Assembly (NCBI RefSeq): GCF_000014045.1 | Contig: NC_008209.1 | Location: 3,433,001 to 3,497,000 of the forward strand | DNA length: 64,000 bases | Reading direction: 5' to 3' | Source of the DNA: Roseobacter denitrificans OCh 114 | GTDB taxonomy: Bacteria; Pseudomonadota; Alphaproteobacteria; Rhodobacterales; Rhodobacteraceae | Shown here: positions 8,588-19,111 of the stretch, piece by piece | Layout of the letters: each line of letters opens with the position of its first letter | How positions within the stretch are numbered: position 1 is the first letter of the stretch | Notes under the pieces: generated by a model | The model's database searches: none | Told to the model about the DNA's origin: nothing | Seen by the model: the letters and a program-made list of their open reading frames with translations, nothing else | Position numbers and translations under genes: made by a program

Positions 8588-11134
8588 ATGAACCCATCGA
8601 CTGACGCGCCCAAATCGACCAAAGGGTCTTTCATCCACTCCATCTACTTCAAATGCATGCTTCTCGTGGCCTTTGCCTGTACGATTGTTGGTGCCACGCT
8701 GACCTATCGTTCGCTGCAGGCAGCGGATGATTTGGCAAGAGACTCCATCATTAAATTCAGGGGCCAGACATTGGTTCAAATCGCCGACCGCCTCGCCCCG
8801 GCGATCCAATTTAATAACCTGTTTGGTGTGGGCAATATCATGTCGGAAACCATCGCCGGCATGGGCGAAAGTGTTGCCGGTGGAATCGTGCTGGGCGCGG
8901 ATGGTACGGTCTTGATCGAAGAGATGCGGGATGGAAACTCGTCAGCGGCCTTGTTGGAAGCCGCGCGTCAGGCGCTCGCGGCGGGGGAGGTCACAACCAA
9001 CCTCGAACGGCTGGTTGTGGCACGTCCCATTTTTATGGGCGAGGATCAGCAGTTGAAGGGCGTCGTTGCTTTGGACTGGCAGTCCGAAATCCTCTATGCA
9101 GTTGTCGAGGAAAAGAACAGGCTCGCATTGATGATCGCCTTTTCGCTCACGATCGCAATGTTGGTAGTTTCCGCTTTTGTGATGCGGCGGGTCGTGGCGC
9201 AGCCAATGAAAGACATCGCATCATCTACGCAGAAAATCGCCGATGGTGACTATGAAAGTGATGTCACGCAGTTCAAGGCTGGGAACGAGATTCAACCCGT
9301 GTCAGCAGCCCTGAGCGAGTTCCGCAACACGCTTCAGGCATCAGAGAATAACCGCAAGGACGCCGCAATGAAAAGCACTGCGCTTGACGCAGGCTCCGCG
9401 GCAATCATGATCGCGGACGCCGATTTCAAGGTGGTGTATGCGTCCCGCGCCGTGCTGGAACTGCTTAAGCTGCATCGGGGCGTCATTGAATCCCGCATCT
9501 CCGGATTTGACCCGGACAATATCGTGGGCCAATCAATTGATATATTCCATAAAAAGCCGGATATGCAGCGCAACATGCTGGGGGCATTGGGGCCCAATGG
9601 TCACGAAGCGAACTTGGAAATGGACGACATCACACTAGAGTTGAAGATTTCCAGGATTGACTCGGAAGATGGCGAACGGATCGGTTACATCGTCGAATGG
9701 GCAGATGTGACGCAACAGCACCTGAATGCCGCCGTGCTTGACTCGCTGAATGAAAACCAGGCGCGCGCGGAATTCGACAAGGATGGCCGCCTCGTGGATG
9801 CAAACGAACAATTCCGCGACCTGCTCGGCGCTCAGTCATCAGCGTTGGATTGCAATTTCTCGCAAACCGTATTTGTCGAAGAAAATCCAGCCGATCCCAG
9901 CAAAGCCATGTTCGGCGAGATCCGGATCGAGGGTCATGGAAAGGTCTCTCACCTTCTGGGTGGGCTCAGCCCCGTGACCTACACGAACGGCGATCTCAAG
10001 CGCACCGTGCTGATTGCCGCTGATGTAACGAAGGAAAAGAGTGAGAAAGAGGCAGCAGAAGCGGAACGTGAACGCCTGCAGCGCGATCAGGATGCAATGA
10101 TTGCATCTCTGAGTGACGCCCTTTCAGAGCTTGCCAACGGCGATTTGACAGTGCGGATCAAGGAAGCGTTTGCAGGGTCGAATGATCGCATTCGTCAGGA
10201 CTTCAACACGGCAATCGAACGTCTTGATGAAGCGATTGACTCCGTTGTCGGCGGGGCGATTGAGATCAACACGGAAGTGGCAAGTGTTGCAAGTGCCGCT
10301 ACCGAACTGAGCAAACGCACGGAAAGCCAGGCAGCAACCCTTGAAGAAACGGCGGCAGCCATTTCTGAAATCAACGCTTCTGTAAGCAGTTCTGCTCAGA
10401 ATGCCAAAAGCGCAAATGAAGTTGTAGGTGGCGCACAAAGCGAGGCGCAGGCCTCGGGAAAAATTGTCAACGAAGCGGTTGACGCGATGGGGCGAATTGA
10501 AAAGAGTTCGACGGAAATCTCTTCGATCGTCAAGGTCATCGACGACATCGCCTTCCAGACAAACCTGCTGGCCCTCAACGCCGGTGTCGAGGCGGCTCGA
10601 GCAGGTGACGCGGGGCGTGGTTTCGCTGTTGTGGCCTCTGAAGTCCGTACACTTGCGCAACGCTCGTCAGAAGCGGCCAGCGAGATCGGTGCACTCATTG
10701 CGACATCAACCGAAAACGTGGAGGTCGGCGTCGATCTGGTCGGAAAAACGGGAAATGCGCTGGAGCAGATCATCGCTTCCATTACACATATCTCGGAGTT
10801 CGTTTCGCAGATTTCAGCCGCCTCACAGGAGCAATCATCCGGCATCGCAGAGATCGACACTGCCATGTCTCAACTCGACAAGGTCACACAAGAAAATGCC
10901 GCGATGTTCGAAGAAACCACAGCTGCATCTCAGAACCTATCGAGAGTTGCAACGGACTTGACAGGCCAGGTACAGCGCTTCTCCACGCAATCCCAGTCTG
11001 GCAAGCAAAAGGAAAACATCGCGGAGTTTGTCCCGCGCGAGACACAAACACCGCCGCAGCCCCGAACCAACAAAGCCGTGGCCGCGGGATCGGGTGGTGG
11101 TGCCGCACCTGTTACTGGCTGGGAGGAGTTTTAA
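8588..11134 (+). CDS. Methyl-accepting chemotaxis protein with PAS domains and C-terminal docking pentapeptide
   Basis: An 848-residue chemoreceptor. Membrane helix about 23-41, periplasmic region to about 178, second helix about 180-198, HAMP after it, PAS-like domains about 265-375 and 385-490, a second HAMP-like segment ([16 protein letters not shown]), then the methyl-accepting signalling hairpin. The hairpin tip [19 protein letters not shown] is the highly conserved CheA/CheW contact. The protein ends in GWEEF, an xWxxF-type pentapeptide as used by other receptors to tether CheR/CheB, after a flexible Pro/Gly linker. AAGGA seven bases before ATG supports the start. No other che genes are in the window. 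The periplasmic domain should bind the attractant; the PAS domains could sense redox state or a cytoplasmic ligand. Confidence 0.93.
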   Translation: MNPSTDAPKSTKGSFIHSIYFKCMLLVAFACTIVGATLTYRSLQAADDLARDSIIKFRGQTLVQIADRLAPAIQFNNLFGVGNIMSETIAGMGESVAGGIVLGADGTVLIEEMRDGNSSAALLEAARQALAAGEVTTNLERLVVARPIFMGEDQQLKGVVALDWQSEILYAVVEEKNRLALMIAFSLTIAMLVVSAFVMRRVVAQPMKDIASSTQKIADGDYESDVTQFKAGNEIQPVSAALSEFRNTLQASENNRKDAAMKSTALDAGSAAIMIADADFKVVYASRAVLELLKLHRGVIESRISGFDPDNIVGQSIDIFHKKPDMQRNMLGALGPNGHEANLEMDDITLELKISRIDSEDGERIGYIVEWADVTQQHLNAAVLDSLNENQARAEFDKDGRLVDANEQFRDLLGAQSSALDCNFSQTVFVEENPADPSKAMFGEIRIEGHGKVSHLLGGLSPVTYTNGDLKRTVLIAADVTKEKSEKEAAEAERERLQRDQDAMIASLSDALSELANGDLTVRIKEAFAGSNDRIRQDFNTAIERLDEAIDSVVGGAIEINTEVASVASAATELSKRTESQAATLEETAAAISEINASVSSSAQNAKSANEVVGGAQSEAQASGKIVNEAVDAMGRIEKSSTEISSIVKVIDDIAFQTNLLALNAGVEAARAGDAGRGFAVVASEVRTLAQRSSEAASEIGALIATSTENVEVGVDLVGKTGNALEQIIASITHISEFVSQISAASQEQSSGIAEIDTAMSQLDKVTQENAAMFEETTAASQNLSRVATDLTGQVQRFSTQSQSGKQKENIAEFVPRETQTPPQPRTNKAVAAGSGGGAAPVTGWEEF

Positions 11135-11590
11135 TGCGCGAAACGCTCACAGTTCAAGAGCAACCTACCCGCGCATCAGTGGAGTTCAAAAGCAGCGATT
11201 TTTCGATAACTCAGGCACGATTGGCCTCCCACGGCATTGGGTCATTAAGGTCACTTCTGAAGTTCGGCGAACCCTGCAGGATTCGGTAAGTGATTCCCCC
11301 TTGTTCAGGCTTTTTGATACCGTCACTTCGCCTCATGGCCTGTGGATTATGCCGAATTCTTCAATCGGAAGTGGCGTATCCTGTTTGATCAGCCGACACC
11401 GCTCACATGATACAAGCATGAAAAAAAATGATTTTTGTCGCTTCGTTCTGCATGCGCCTGCGCATTCACCTCTATGTTGGCTTGCCGCGCTGGGTCGTAC
11501 AAGAATTTGTGCGTTTTTTACCAAAGGGCCTCCCGACTTCGGTGATATAACCTGTTTCGTGACAGGTGATGTGTGTCGGGAGGACATATA
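11135..11590. other. Intergenic region upstream of the AraC-type gene, no gene recognised
   Basis: About 450 bases between the chemoreceptor and the AraC-type regulator. Frames here have no recognisable protein pattern, and the long one on the minus strand is antisense to the AraC gene. The regulator's promoter must lie here, but no convincing -35/-10 pair, operator or terminator was seen. The only clear signal is GGGAGG at 11578-11583, the ribosome-binding site of the next gene. Confidence 0.5.
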
Positions 11591-12553
11591 GTGAGATCCA
11601 AGAACGAAAGTGCAGTAAAGCGATTGACGGCCACGCAATGGCAAGAGGCTGTGTCGGACACGTTCTTTCCTCTTGAGACGACGATGGCCGAGGGAGAAAC
11701 CTTTGCCGGTGCCATGAACACATGGAACCTCGGGATCGTGGGATTGTCGCACATGCGTTGTGACGGAATTCTCTACAAGCGGCACAAGCGGCACTTTCTG
11801 GACGAGGTGGACAGCAGCCTGCTCATCACAATTCCCCGTTTGGGCAATGTCGGCTTCAATCAGAACGCCCGACAAGCGAATTGTTCGCCGGGAGAGTTTC
11901 TGGTCGAACGGGGCGATCTGCCGTATGAATTCTGGCATGAGCAGACCAACGAGTTGTTGGTGCTCAAAGTCTCTTCGGAAAGTGTCCGGGCGCGCATCGG
12001 ACCCACCGACCGTCTTGCTGCGCTGAGCTTTGACGGCACGGCAGGCGTGGCAAGTTACTTCCTCGATGTGGTTAAGACCACGGCAGAACACGTCGACCTG
12101 CTTGACGAGGCTGCGCGTTCTGCCGCGGGCAAGCACATTCTGGATCTTTTGTGCCTTGCAATCCGCAAGGATGATCGCGTGCTGGACAGCAATACATCCA
12201 CGATCCGTGCGGCCCACTTACACCGCGCCGAACAGTTCATTCGCAACAATCTGAGCAATGAAAACCTCTCTTCCAGCCTTGTGGCCGAGGCCTGCAATGT
12301 CTCGCTGCGCTATCTTCAGCAATTGTTTCTGGATGCGGACAAGTCGATCTCCGGCTTCATTCGTGAAAAGCGATTGATCCGTGCGCGCGAGGATCTTTGC
12401 GTCGAGGGGACGATAACGATTGCCGAGATTGCCCACCGCTGGGGATTCTCGGACCAATCCCAGTTCAACAAAGCCTATCGTGCGCAATTTGGCTGCACAC
12501 CAACCGAAACGCGCAGATCGGCGCAGCAGGTCCAAGGGGCTGCTTCACCGTAA
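11591..12553 (+). CDS. AraC-family transcriptional regulator
   Basis: A 320-residue regulator with an N-terminal AraC-binding-like (AraC_binding_2) domain of about 200 residues and a C-terminal double helix-turn-helix (LVAEACNVSLRYLQQLF, then ITIAEIAHRWGFSDQSQFNK and AYRAQFGCTPTE). The start is GTG at 11591, because GGGAGG lies seven bases ahead; an upstream in-frame GTG at 11573 has no such site. It is 87 bp upstream of hyuA on the same strand. It probably activates the hyuAB-transporter operon in response to that pathway's substrate; the effector is unknown. Confidence 0.9.
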   Translation: MRSKNESAVKRLTATQWQEAVSDTFFPLETTMAEGETFAGAMNTWNLGIVGLSHMRCDGILYKRHKRHFLDEVDSSLLITIPRLGNVGFNQNARQANCSPGEFLVERGDLPYEFWHEQTNELLVLKVSSESVRARIGPTDRLAALSFDGTAGVASYFLDVVKTTAEHVDLLDEAARSAAGKHILDLLCLAIRKDDRVLDSNTSTIRAAHLHRAEQFIRNNLSNENLSSSLVAEACNVSLRYLQQLFLDADKSISGFIREKRLIRAREDLCVEGTITIAEIAHRWGFSDQSQFNKAYRAQFGCTPTETRRSAQQVQGAASP

Positions 12554-12640
12554 ACCAACCTTAACAAACGGAAACCTCTCATTGGGTCGGCCTGCGCCGA
12601 CACCATTGTGATGCCTTGTTGTCTTTTGAAGGATGAAAGA

Positions 12641-14668
12641 ATGAAAAATACCAGAGTAGCTGTGGATGTGGGCGGAACGTTTACCGACGTTTGCATCATG
12701 GATGAAACCACAGGTGCGATCCGCATCGAAAAGACGTCATCCACCCCGGATGATCCAATGGTCGCCATCCTCAACGGGATTGATCAGGGCGGCATCGACC
12801 TCAGTGAGGTGTCGATGTTCTCGCATGGTACAACCGTTGCCACCAATGCGCTGATCACACGAAATCTGGCGCGCTCCGCAATGATTTGCACCGAAGGTTT
12901 TCGCGATGTGGTCGAGATACGCCGCGCCAACAAGGAGGACCTTTGGGACACATACAAGGACGTCGCCAAACCCTACATCCCGCGCCGTGATCGACTGACC
13001 GTAAGGGAATGTGTCGATGCGAATGGCACCGTGCTGGAAAAGCTGGACGAGGAAGAAGCACTGCGCATCGCGAACATTCTGAAAAAGCGCAAAGTCGCTT
13101 CGGTCGCGGTCTGCTTCATGAACTCCTACACCAACGGCGCGAATGAAGAGCGGATGCGTGACATTCTGCTCAGCGTGATGCCGGATGTGCCTGTTTCCAT
13201 CTCTTCGCAGGTATTGCCGGAGATCTTTGAACACGAGCGGTTTTCCACCACGATGGCAAATGCGGTCGTCTCGCCTTCGGTCGTCGATTATGTGGAACGG
13301 CTTGAGGGCAAGCTGTCTGACGGAGGATATGAGCGTGACCTGCTGCTGCTGCACACAGGCGGCGGCGTGATGACGCCTGCAAGTGTCAAGGACTTCGCGG
13401 CCCGACTTGCCGGGTCAGGCATCGCGGCGGGGGCAATTGCCAGCCGTTTCATTGGCAACCTTTGTGGGTTTGACAACTCCATCGGCTTTGACATGGGCGG
13501 TACAAGCACCGACGTCTCGCTGGTCTACGAGGGCAAGTCACGGGTCACGAAAGACTGGTACATCGAATACGGCTACCCGATCCGGTTCCCGTCCATCGAA
13601 GTGCTGACCATCGGTGCAGGTGGCGGGTCGCTGGCATGGAAAGACGAAGGCGGTTCGCTGCGCAACGGTCCGCAGTCTGCGGGCGCGTTCCCGGGGCCGG
13701 CGTGCTACAAGAACGGCAATGAGGTCGCGACGAACACGGACGCGAATGTTGTTCTGGGCCGCCTTGGCACCTCACTGGCAGGTGGCAAGATTACCCTTGA
13801 TCCCGCTCTGGCCGAAGCCTCGGTCAGAGAGACCGTGGCAGAGCCGTTCGGCATGGAACTGCACGAAGCCGCAGAAGCCATTGTTGCGGTTGCCAACGCA
13901 AATATGGCCAACGCCGTGCGTTTGCTGTCCATCAGCCGGGGCTATGACCCGCGCGACTTCGCACTTGTGGCCTTCGGCGGTGCGGGCGCCTTGCACGGCG
14001 CGGCGATCGCCAGGGAACTGTCGATTCCGACTGTCATTATCCCGCCAAATCCGGGCGTGACTTCGGCTTTGGGCTGCTTGCTCGTGGACATCCAGCACGA
14101 TTTCTCCGACAGCTTCATGGCCGCAGCGGCAGACACCAAGCCAGAGGATGTGGAGGCTGCTTTTGAACGTCTGGAAGCCATGGCCGCAGAGCGACTGAAG
14201 CATGAAGGCGTGGCACCCAAGGACATTGTCATGCAGCGCACCGTCGAGATGATGTATCAGGGTCAGTGGCGTGCTCTGGCAGTTGCCGCCCCTTCCAAGG
14301 TCACGGACATCGACTCGCTGATTGATGCTTTCCACAACGAGCATCAGCGGGAATTCAACTTCCGTCGTGATGATGCGCCGGTGTCGATTTTCCGGGTGGG
14401 GCTGACCGCAACGGGCATGGTGCCCAAGGCGGAGCTGCAATCCCACGAGGTCAAGAAAAACACACCAACAACCGACAATACGCGCGACGTCTGGTTTGAC
14501 GGCAAGGCCCACACCGCGATGATTTTCGAGCGTGATGATCTGACCGCCGGGGCAACATTCGACGGTCCCGCGATTGTCGAGCAGTTTGACTCAACCACCG
14601 TGATTCCGCCGAACACGACTGCTGAAGTCGACAAATACATGAACATTCTCATCCGAGTTCAGGAGTAA
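12641..14668 (+). CDS. hyuA: Hydantoinase/oxoprolinase subunit A
   Basis: A 675-residue HyuA-family protein, the ATP-dependent subunit of N-methylhydantoinase, 5-oxoprolinase and acetophenone carboxylase-type enzymes. The N-terminal sugar-kinase-like phosphate loop reads VAVDVGGTFTDVCIMDE; FSHGTTVATNALI follows. The central actin-like half has FDMGGTSTDVSLVYEG, LTIGAGGGSLAWKDEGG and ALVAFGGAGALHGAAIA. The start MKNTRVAV is used because AAGGA lies upstream and it begins at the conserved fold. hyuB follows after 4 bp and transporter genes after that. ATP-driven opening of a cyclic amide or ureide (hydantoin-like or 5-oxoproline) is the probable reaction; the substrate cannot be fixed from sequence. 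Confidence 0.9.
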   Translation: MKNTRVAVDVGGTFTDVCIMDETTGAIRIEKTSSTPDDPMVAILNGIDQGGIDLSEVSMFSHGTTVATNALITRNLARSAMICTEGFRDVVEIRRANKEDLWDTYKDVAKPYIPRRDRLTVRECVDANGTVLEKLDEEEALRIANILKKRKVASVAVCFMNSYTNGANEERMRDILLSVMPDVPVSISSQVLPEIFEHERFSTTMANAVVSPSVVDYVERLEGKLSDGGYERDLLLLHTGGGVMTPASVKDFAARLAGSGIAAGAIASRFIGNLCGFDNSIGFDMGGTSTDVSLVYEGKSRVTKDWYIEYGYPIRFPSIEVLTIGAGGGSLAWKDEGGSLRNGPQSAGAFPGPACYKNGNEVATNTDANVVLGRLGTSLAGGKITLDPALAEASVRETVAEPFGMELHEAAEAIVAVANANMANAVRLLSISRGYDPRDFALVAFGGAGALHGAAIARELSIPTVIIPPNPGVTSALGCLLVDIQHDFSDSFMAAAADTKPEDVEAAFERLEAMAAERLKHEGVAPKDIVMQRTVEMMYQGQWRALAVAAPSKVTDIDSLIDAFHNEHQREFNFRRDDAPVSIFRVGLTATGMVPKAELQSHEVKKNTPTTDNTRDVWFDGKAHTAMIFERDDLTAGATFDGPAIVEQFDSTTVIPPNTTAEVDKYMNILIRVQE

Positions 14669-14672
14669 AATC

Positions 14673-16628
14673 ATGAGTGATTCAAAAGCCCTAGACCCCG
14701 TCACGTTTGAAGTTCTCAAGAACTCATTCATCACCTCGGTCGACCAGATGGCCGAGCAGATGTTGCGTACCTGCTATTCCTTCGTGATCTACAATCGCGA
14801 TTTTTCCAACGCGTTGCATGACGCCGAAGGCAACTCGGTCGCGCAAGGCAACGATGATATCGCCGTGCATGTGGGCACGCTGCATTTCACTTGTAAGGAC
14901 GTCATTCGCGTCTTCAAGGGCGATATGATGCCGGGGGATGTCTACGCGATCAATGACCCCTACGCGGGCGGTACGCATTTCAGCGATGTCCGTTTGGTGC
15001 GGCCGATTTTTGACGAAGACGAACTGATCGGCTTCTCGCAGTCCAACGGCCATTGGTCCGATTTGGGGGGGTCTGTTCCCGGCTCGTTCGACGTGACGGC
15101 CAGGGATATGTTCCGTGAAGCGGTGCGTATTACCCCGGTCCGCCTGTTCCGCGCGGGCGATTTTTGCTCGGACGTGGCGAACCTGATTGCCAACAACACC
15201 CGCGACCCTGCGTCGATCATCGGTGATATCCACTCGCAGGCCCAGGCGACGCAGGTGGCAGAGCGCGAAATCCTGCGGCTGGTGCGCAAATATGGCCGCG
15301 CGCAAGTGACCCAGGGTATGAACGAAGTGCAGGATTACGTCGAACGCGCTGTGCGCCAGCGGATCGCTGCGCTGCCGGATGGCACATGGGAGTCGGTGGA
15401 TTACATTGACCGGGACCCTGCCGCGGGCGAGGGAATGATCCCGATCCACATCAAGATGACGATCAAGGGCGATCAGATCTTCTATGATTTCTCGGGCAGC
15501 CATCCGACAATCGGGTCGATGTACAACTCCGCACCGGGCGCGACCTTCTCGGCGGTGGTGGCTGGGATGAAAACCTTCTTCCCCGACCTGCCACTCAACA
15601 GCGGTTTCTATCGGATGATCTCTGTCGAGGCACCGGAGAATTCTGTCGTCAGCGCCCAGTGGCCTGTCGCGGTCACGGGCTTCCTGATGCCGTTTGAGAA
15701 GATCATGAATTCGGTCTTTGAAATGTGGTCCCAGATCATGCCCGAACGTGCCATCGCCTGCGCATTCAATCTGGAATACCTGCTGGCAGGCGGCACCGAC
15801 AAGCGCCGCGACGAAGATTCCACTTTCATGTTCTATGAATGGCTTCCCGGTGGATGGGGAGGTCGCCGTGGCAAGGATGGCAGCGATGTTACAACGGCAT
15901 GTTTCGGCACCGGCCTGATGTCTCAGCCCAATGAAGGCAATGAACGGGTCAATCCAACCCGCACGCTGGAATTCCAGATCAAACAAGACAGCGCGGGTCC
16001 GGGCAAGTGGCGCGGTGGGGCTGGGGTGCAGAAAACATCTCTGCTGCTGGAAAGCGAAAAATCGGTCATGTCCTATGTCTGTGACCGAGAGCGTGCCGTT
16101 GTCTGGGGCGTCGAGGGGGGGCTGCCGTCCATGCCCCATGGTCTGACGATCAAACGGGCTGGCTCTGACACGTCGGAATGGCTTGGCTCCGTCTTCTCGG
16201 ACTTTCCCATGTATTCGGGGGATGAGTTCGCGCGGCCCACGGCGGGCGGCGGCGGCTTTGGGGATCCGCTGGAACGCGCCCCCGAAATGGTGCTCGAAGA
16301 TGTCATCGACGAATATGTCTCTGTGGACCGGGCGGCCAAGGACTACGGAGTCGTCATCAAGGAGATAGACCGCGATCTGCTGTCTTATGAGATTGACGAA
16401 GAAGCCACGGCCGAGCTGCGCGCCCATATCCGCGCAAACCGCAAGGACTGGGCCCGCTCCGATCCGGCAGAGGTGTCAAAGCTCTACAAGAGCGGTGAGA
16501 TCGACGCGATGGACGCCGTCCGACGCTATGCCGTGATCCTCGATTGGGAGACGGGCGAGCCTCTGCCCAAGACCATCGAGCAATTCCGCGAGAGCTTTGA
16601 ACGCCGCAGCCTCGCGCATTGGTCGTGA
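14673..16628 (+). CDS. hyuB: Hydantoinase/oxoprolinase subunit B
   Basis: A 651-residue HyuB-family protein, obligate partner of HyuA. Family landmarks: an N-terminal region beginning LDPVTFEVLKNSF, the metal-site region INDPYAGGTHFSDVRLV, SNGHWSDLGGSVPGS, and the Gly-rich segment GGGGFGDPLERAPE near the end. It is slightly longer than many HyuB proteins because of a C-terminal tail with YAVILDWETGEPLPKT. AGGAGT precedes its ATG, and it starts 4 bp after hyuA. Together with the adjacent five-gene importer it suggests uptake and cytoplasmic hydrolysis of one substrate. Confidence 0.9.
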   Translation: MSDSKALDPVTFEVLKNSFITSVDQMAEQMLRTCYSFVIYNRDFSNALHDAEGNSVAQGNDDIAVHVGTLHFTCKDVIRVFKGDMMPGDVYAINDPYAGGTHFSDVRLVRPIFDEDELIGFSQSNGHWSDLGGSVPGSFDVTARDMFREAVRITPVRLFRAGDFCSDVANLIANNTRDPASIIGDIHSQAQATQVAEREILRLVRKYGRAQVTQGMNEVQDYVERAVRQRIAALPDGTWESVDYIDRDPAAGEGMIPIHIKMTIKGDQIFYDFSGSHPTIGSMYNSAPGATFSAVVAGMKTFFPDLPLNSGFYRMISVEAPENSVVSAQWPVAVTGFLMPFEKIMNSVFEMWSQIMPERAIACAFNLEYLLAGGTDKRRDEDSTFMFYEWLPGGWGGRRGKDGSDVTTACFGTGLMSQPNEGNERVNPTRTLEFQIKQDSAGPGKWRGGAGVQKTSLLLESEKSVMSYVCDRERAVVWGVEGGLPSMPHGLTIKRAGSDTSEWLGSVFSDFPMYSGDEFARPTAGGGGFGDPLERAPEMVLEDVIDEYVSVDRAAKDYGVVIKEIDRDLLSYEIDEEATAELRAHIRANRKDWARSDPAEVSKLYKSGEIDAMDAVRRYAVILDWETGEPLPKTIEQFRESFERRSLAHWS

Positions 16629-16734
16629 TCTCATAGATCGGCTTGCGGCTGTCCGTTCAGGCTGGCCGCAAGCCACGTAGTTGCATCTGCGCGCCGCAGC
16701 ATCGGCGACGCACCAACCACGAAGGATAGAATTG

Positions 16735-17463
16735 TTGTCACTGGAACTAAGGTCCATCAACGTTGCATTTGGCGGCTTCAAAGCCATCGATGATGTGACG
16801 ATTTCCCTCAAGAAGGCAGAAATCGCAGGGTTGATCGGCCCAAACGGTGCCGGCAAAACCACATGTGTGAACGTGATCACCGGGTTTCAGGACCCCAGTT
16901 CCGGTACGGTCACGCTGGATGGTGAAAGCATCACCGGGAAAGCACCGCATGACATCCGACGCCGGGGTCTTGCGCGCACCTTTCAGGCAGGCCGCCTGTT
17001 CACGGGACTTGATGTGCTCGACAACCTCGCGGTGACGGGCGTTGGTCTTGGGCATTCGCGCCGCGCGTCCGAAGATGAGGCGATGCGTCTGCTTGACTGG
17101 ATGGGCGTTGCGCATCTGGCCGAACTTCCCGCTGCCGGCCTGCCCTATACTGACGAGCGCCGCGTGGGCATTGCGCGTGCACTGATGTTTGCACCGGATT
17201 TTCTACTTCTCGATGAACCGGCTGCAGGCATGTCCGAAAAGGAAGCGGACGATCTCGCCCGGATCATCAGACGCATCGCAGACGAGCTTGAATGCGGCGT
17301 TTTGCTGATTGAGCACAATGTCGGCCTCGTGCTGTCACTGTCCAATCACGTCTATGTTCTGGATGCGGGCAAGATTATCGAAGAGGGCGACAAGGCGGCA
17401 ATTCTGGGCAGTCAGGCCGTGCGCGAAGCCTATCTGGGCGCTGACCAGATGGAGGACGCGTAA
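16735..17463 (+). CDS. Branched-chain-amino-acid-type ABC transporter ATPase (LivG-like)
   Basis: A 242-residue ATPase of the LivG group. Walker A is GPNGAGKTT; the FQAGRLF Q-loop, Walker B LLLDEPAAGMSEKEAD and switch LLIEHNVG follow. The signature motif is degenerate (AAGLPYTDERRVGIARAL instead of LSGGQ), a variation seen in some LivG-type subunits of HAAT importers. The start is TTG: TTG at 16732 or 16735 follows AAGGA (16722-16726); 16735 has the better spacing. It is the first transporter gene after hyuAB and overlaps the LivF-like gene by one base (TAATG). The importer probably feeds HyuAB. Confidence 0.88.
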   Translation: MSLELRSINVAFGGFKAIDDVTISLKKAEIAGLIGPNGAGKTTCVNVITGFQDPSSGTVTLDGESITGKAPHDIRRRGLARTFQAGRLFTGLDVLDNLAVTGVGLGHSRRASEDEAMRLLDWMGVAHLAELPAAGLPYTDERRVGIARALMFAPDFLLLDEPAAGMSEKEADDLARIIRRIADELECGVLLIEHNVGLVLSLSNHVYVLDAGKIIEEGDKAAILGSQAVREAYLGADQMEDA

Positions 17464-18197
17464 TGTCTAAGCTGGGCATATTCGATGTCGCTGTCAGATA
17501 TGGCAAAGTGCCGGCCCTGTCAGACGTCTCCTTCACCGTCGATGAAGGTGAGCGGCTTTTCATCTCCGGGCCCAATGGTGCGGGCAAGTCGTCGCTTCTC
17601 AAAGCAATATGCGGTGCTGTACCTACGACCCACGGGCGGATCGAAGTGGATGGCGATCTGCTCAATGGACGGTCCCCGGAAATGATCGCGCGTCTCGGGC
17701 TGACGATGGTTCCGGAGGGCAGAGAGATTTTCGGGACCCTCACGGTTGAGGAAAACCTGCGCGTCGGCACGGGCATTCGCCGCGACACCGCAGCAATTGA
17801 AACGGACATCGAAGACGTCTACGGCAGTTTCCCCATTCTGGGCGAGCGGCGTAACGCGAATGCCGGTGCACTGTCAGGGGGTCAACAACAAATGCTGGCC
17901 ATCGGGCGTGGCCTGATGACCAATCCCAAGCTGATGCTGGTGGATGAGCCGTCCTTGGGGCTTGCCCCGAATATCGTCGACCAGGTCTATGAAACGCTGG
18001 TCAGACTGCAGAATGAACGGGGTCTCACTCTGATCATCGTGGAGCAAAGCTCGGCCCGCGCCGCCCGCGTCGGCGGGCGCATGGTGCTATTGCGCGGTGG
18101 GAATGTGGTCGGCGACGGCGATGCCGGGAAATTCGCGGAAAGTGATCTGCTCAAGGAAGCCTATTTCGGTCAGGACCAATCAGAGGATCCGTCATGA
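17463..18197 (+). CDS. Branched-chain-amino-acid-type ABC transporter ATPase (LivF-like)
   Basis: A 244-residue ATPase, second nucleotide-binding subunit of the same importer. Walker A GPNGAGKSSLLKAI, signature LSGGQQQMLAIGRGL, Walker B LMLVDEPSLGLAPN and switch IIVEQSS are all intact. This contrasts with the degenerate signature of its LivG-like partner, so only one composite ATP site may be canonical. GAGGA in the end of the preceding gene serves as ribosome-binding site. It overlaps the permease gene downstream by ATGA. Confidence 0.9.
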   Translation: MSKLGIFDVAVRYGKVPALSDVSFTVDEGERLFISGPNGAGKSSLLKAICGAVPTTHGRIEVDGDLLNGRSPEMIARLGLTMVPEGREIFGTLTVEENLRVGTGIRRDTAAIETDIEDVYGSFPILGERRNANAGALSGGQQQMLAIGRGLMTNPKLMLVDEPSLGLAPNIVDQVYETLVRLQNERGLTLIIVEQSSARAARVGGRMVLLRGGNVVGDGDAGKFAESDLLKEAYFGQDQSEDPS

Positions 18198-19108
18198 ACG
18201 CCACGCCACAACTGCTTTTTGACGCCCTCAGCCTTGGTGGCATCTACGCGATGGCCGCACTTGGGATCGCGCTGATTTTCGGCGTGATGAAGCTGGTGAA
18301 CTTCGCGCATGGGCAATACATTGCCTTTTGCGTCTTTGCCTTGATCGTCCCGTCAACGGACGCTGTCGCAGTCATGTTTCTGGGCAAGGCCCCCGCGATC
18401 ATCCTGATCCCGGTATTGCTGTTGATCGGTGCCGCCATAGCCGTGGCGTCCGAATTATTTGTTTTCCGTCACATGCGCAATGCGACGCCCGTGGCGATGA
18501 TGGTTTCATCATTTGCGCTCGGCTTCGTCATCCAGAATACGCTGCTGCTGATCTATAGCAGCCGCCCCAAGGCGGTCAGCCTTTGGCCAGAGTTGAACCA
18601 GCCGGTCAGTATCATCGGTGCCTCGATCCCGCTTTTGCAGATCATCGTTATCTTTACCACTCTGCTGGTCGTTGTGACGCTGGCTTTGCTGCTCAAACGC
18701 ACGCGGATCGGGCTGGAAATGCGCGCCGCGGCGGAGAACTTTACCATGGCGCGGCTGCTCGGTGTAAGGGCCAATGTCGTCATCACCGGTGCCTTTGCCC
18801 TGTCAGGTGCGCTGGCTGCGGCTGTTGCGCTGATCATGGTCACCCAAACCGGCGTCGCAGATATCCGGATGGGCGGCCAGATCATGCTGGTGGCCTTTAT
18901 CGCCACGGTGATCGGCGGCTTGGGCAGCTTGCCGGGAGCGGTTGCGGCAGGCTTTCTGATCGGTGCAGCTTCGGTGGTTTTGCAAGGGTTTCTCCCGCTT
19001 GAGGCGCGCCCGTTTCGCGATGCGTTTCTCTACACGCTCGTGATTGTCAGCCTGCTGCTGAAACCCGACGGCCTCTTTGCGCCCCGATCCACCAAGCCGA
19101 GAGTGTAA
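18194..19108 (+). CDS. Branched-chain-amino-acid-type ABC transporter permease (LivH-like)
   Basis: A 304-residue inner-membrane permease with about eight hydrophobic segments. It has the LivH family start (FDALSLGGIYAMAALGIALIF), the NFAHG element and the coupling region LKRTRIGLEMRAAAENFTMA near the cytoplasmic loop that contacts the ATPase. Its start overlaps the livF-like stop (ATGA). It should pair with the LivM-like permease 3 bp downstream to form the channel. Confidence 0.9.
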   Translation: MNATPQLLFDALSLGGIYAMAALGIALIFGVMKLVNFAHGQYIAFCVFALIVPSTDAVAVMFLGKAPAIILIPVLLLIGAAIAVASELFVFRHMRNATPVAMMVSSFALGFVIQNTLLLIYSSRPKAVSLWPELNQPVSIIGASIPLLQIIVIFTTLLVVVTLALLLKRTRIGLEMRAAAENFTMARLLGVRANVVITGAFALSGALAAAVALIMVTQTGVADIRMGGQIMLVAFIATVIGGLGSLPGAVAAGFLIGAASVVLQGFLPLEARPFRDAFLYTLVIVSLLLKPDGLFAPRSTKPRV

Positions 19109-19111
19109 CCC

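Noticed and set aside
11333..12217. Minus-strand frame of 294 codons over the start of the AraC-type gene
   Set aside because: The plus-strand frame has a clear AraC helix-turn-helix and a good ribosome-binding site; the antisense product has no recognisable pattern.
14724..16427. Long open frame of 567 codons antisense to hyuB
   Set aside because: It lies fully opposite a well-supported HyuB gene, is rich in His/Arg as expected for high-GC shadow frames, and has no recognisable domain or ribosome-binding site.
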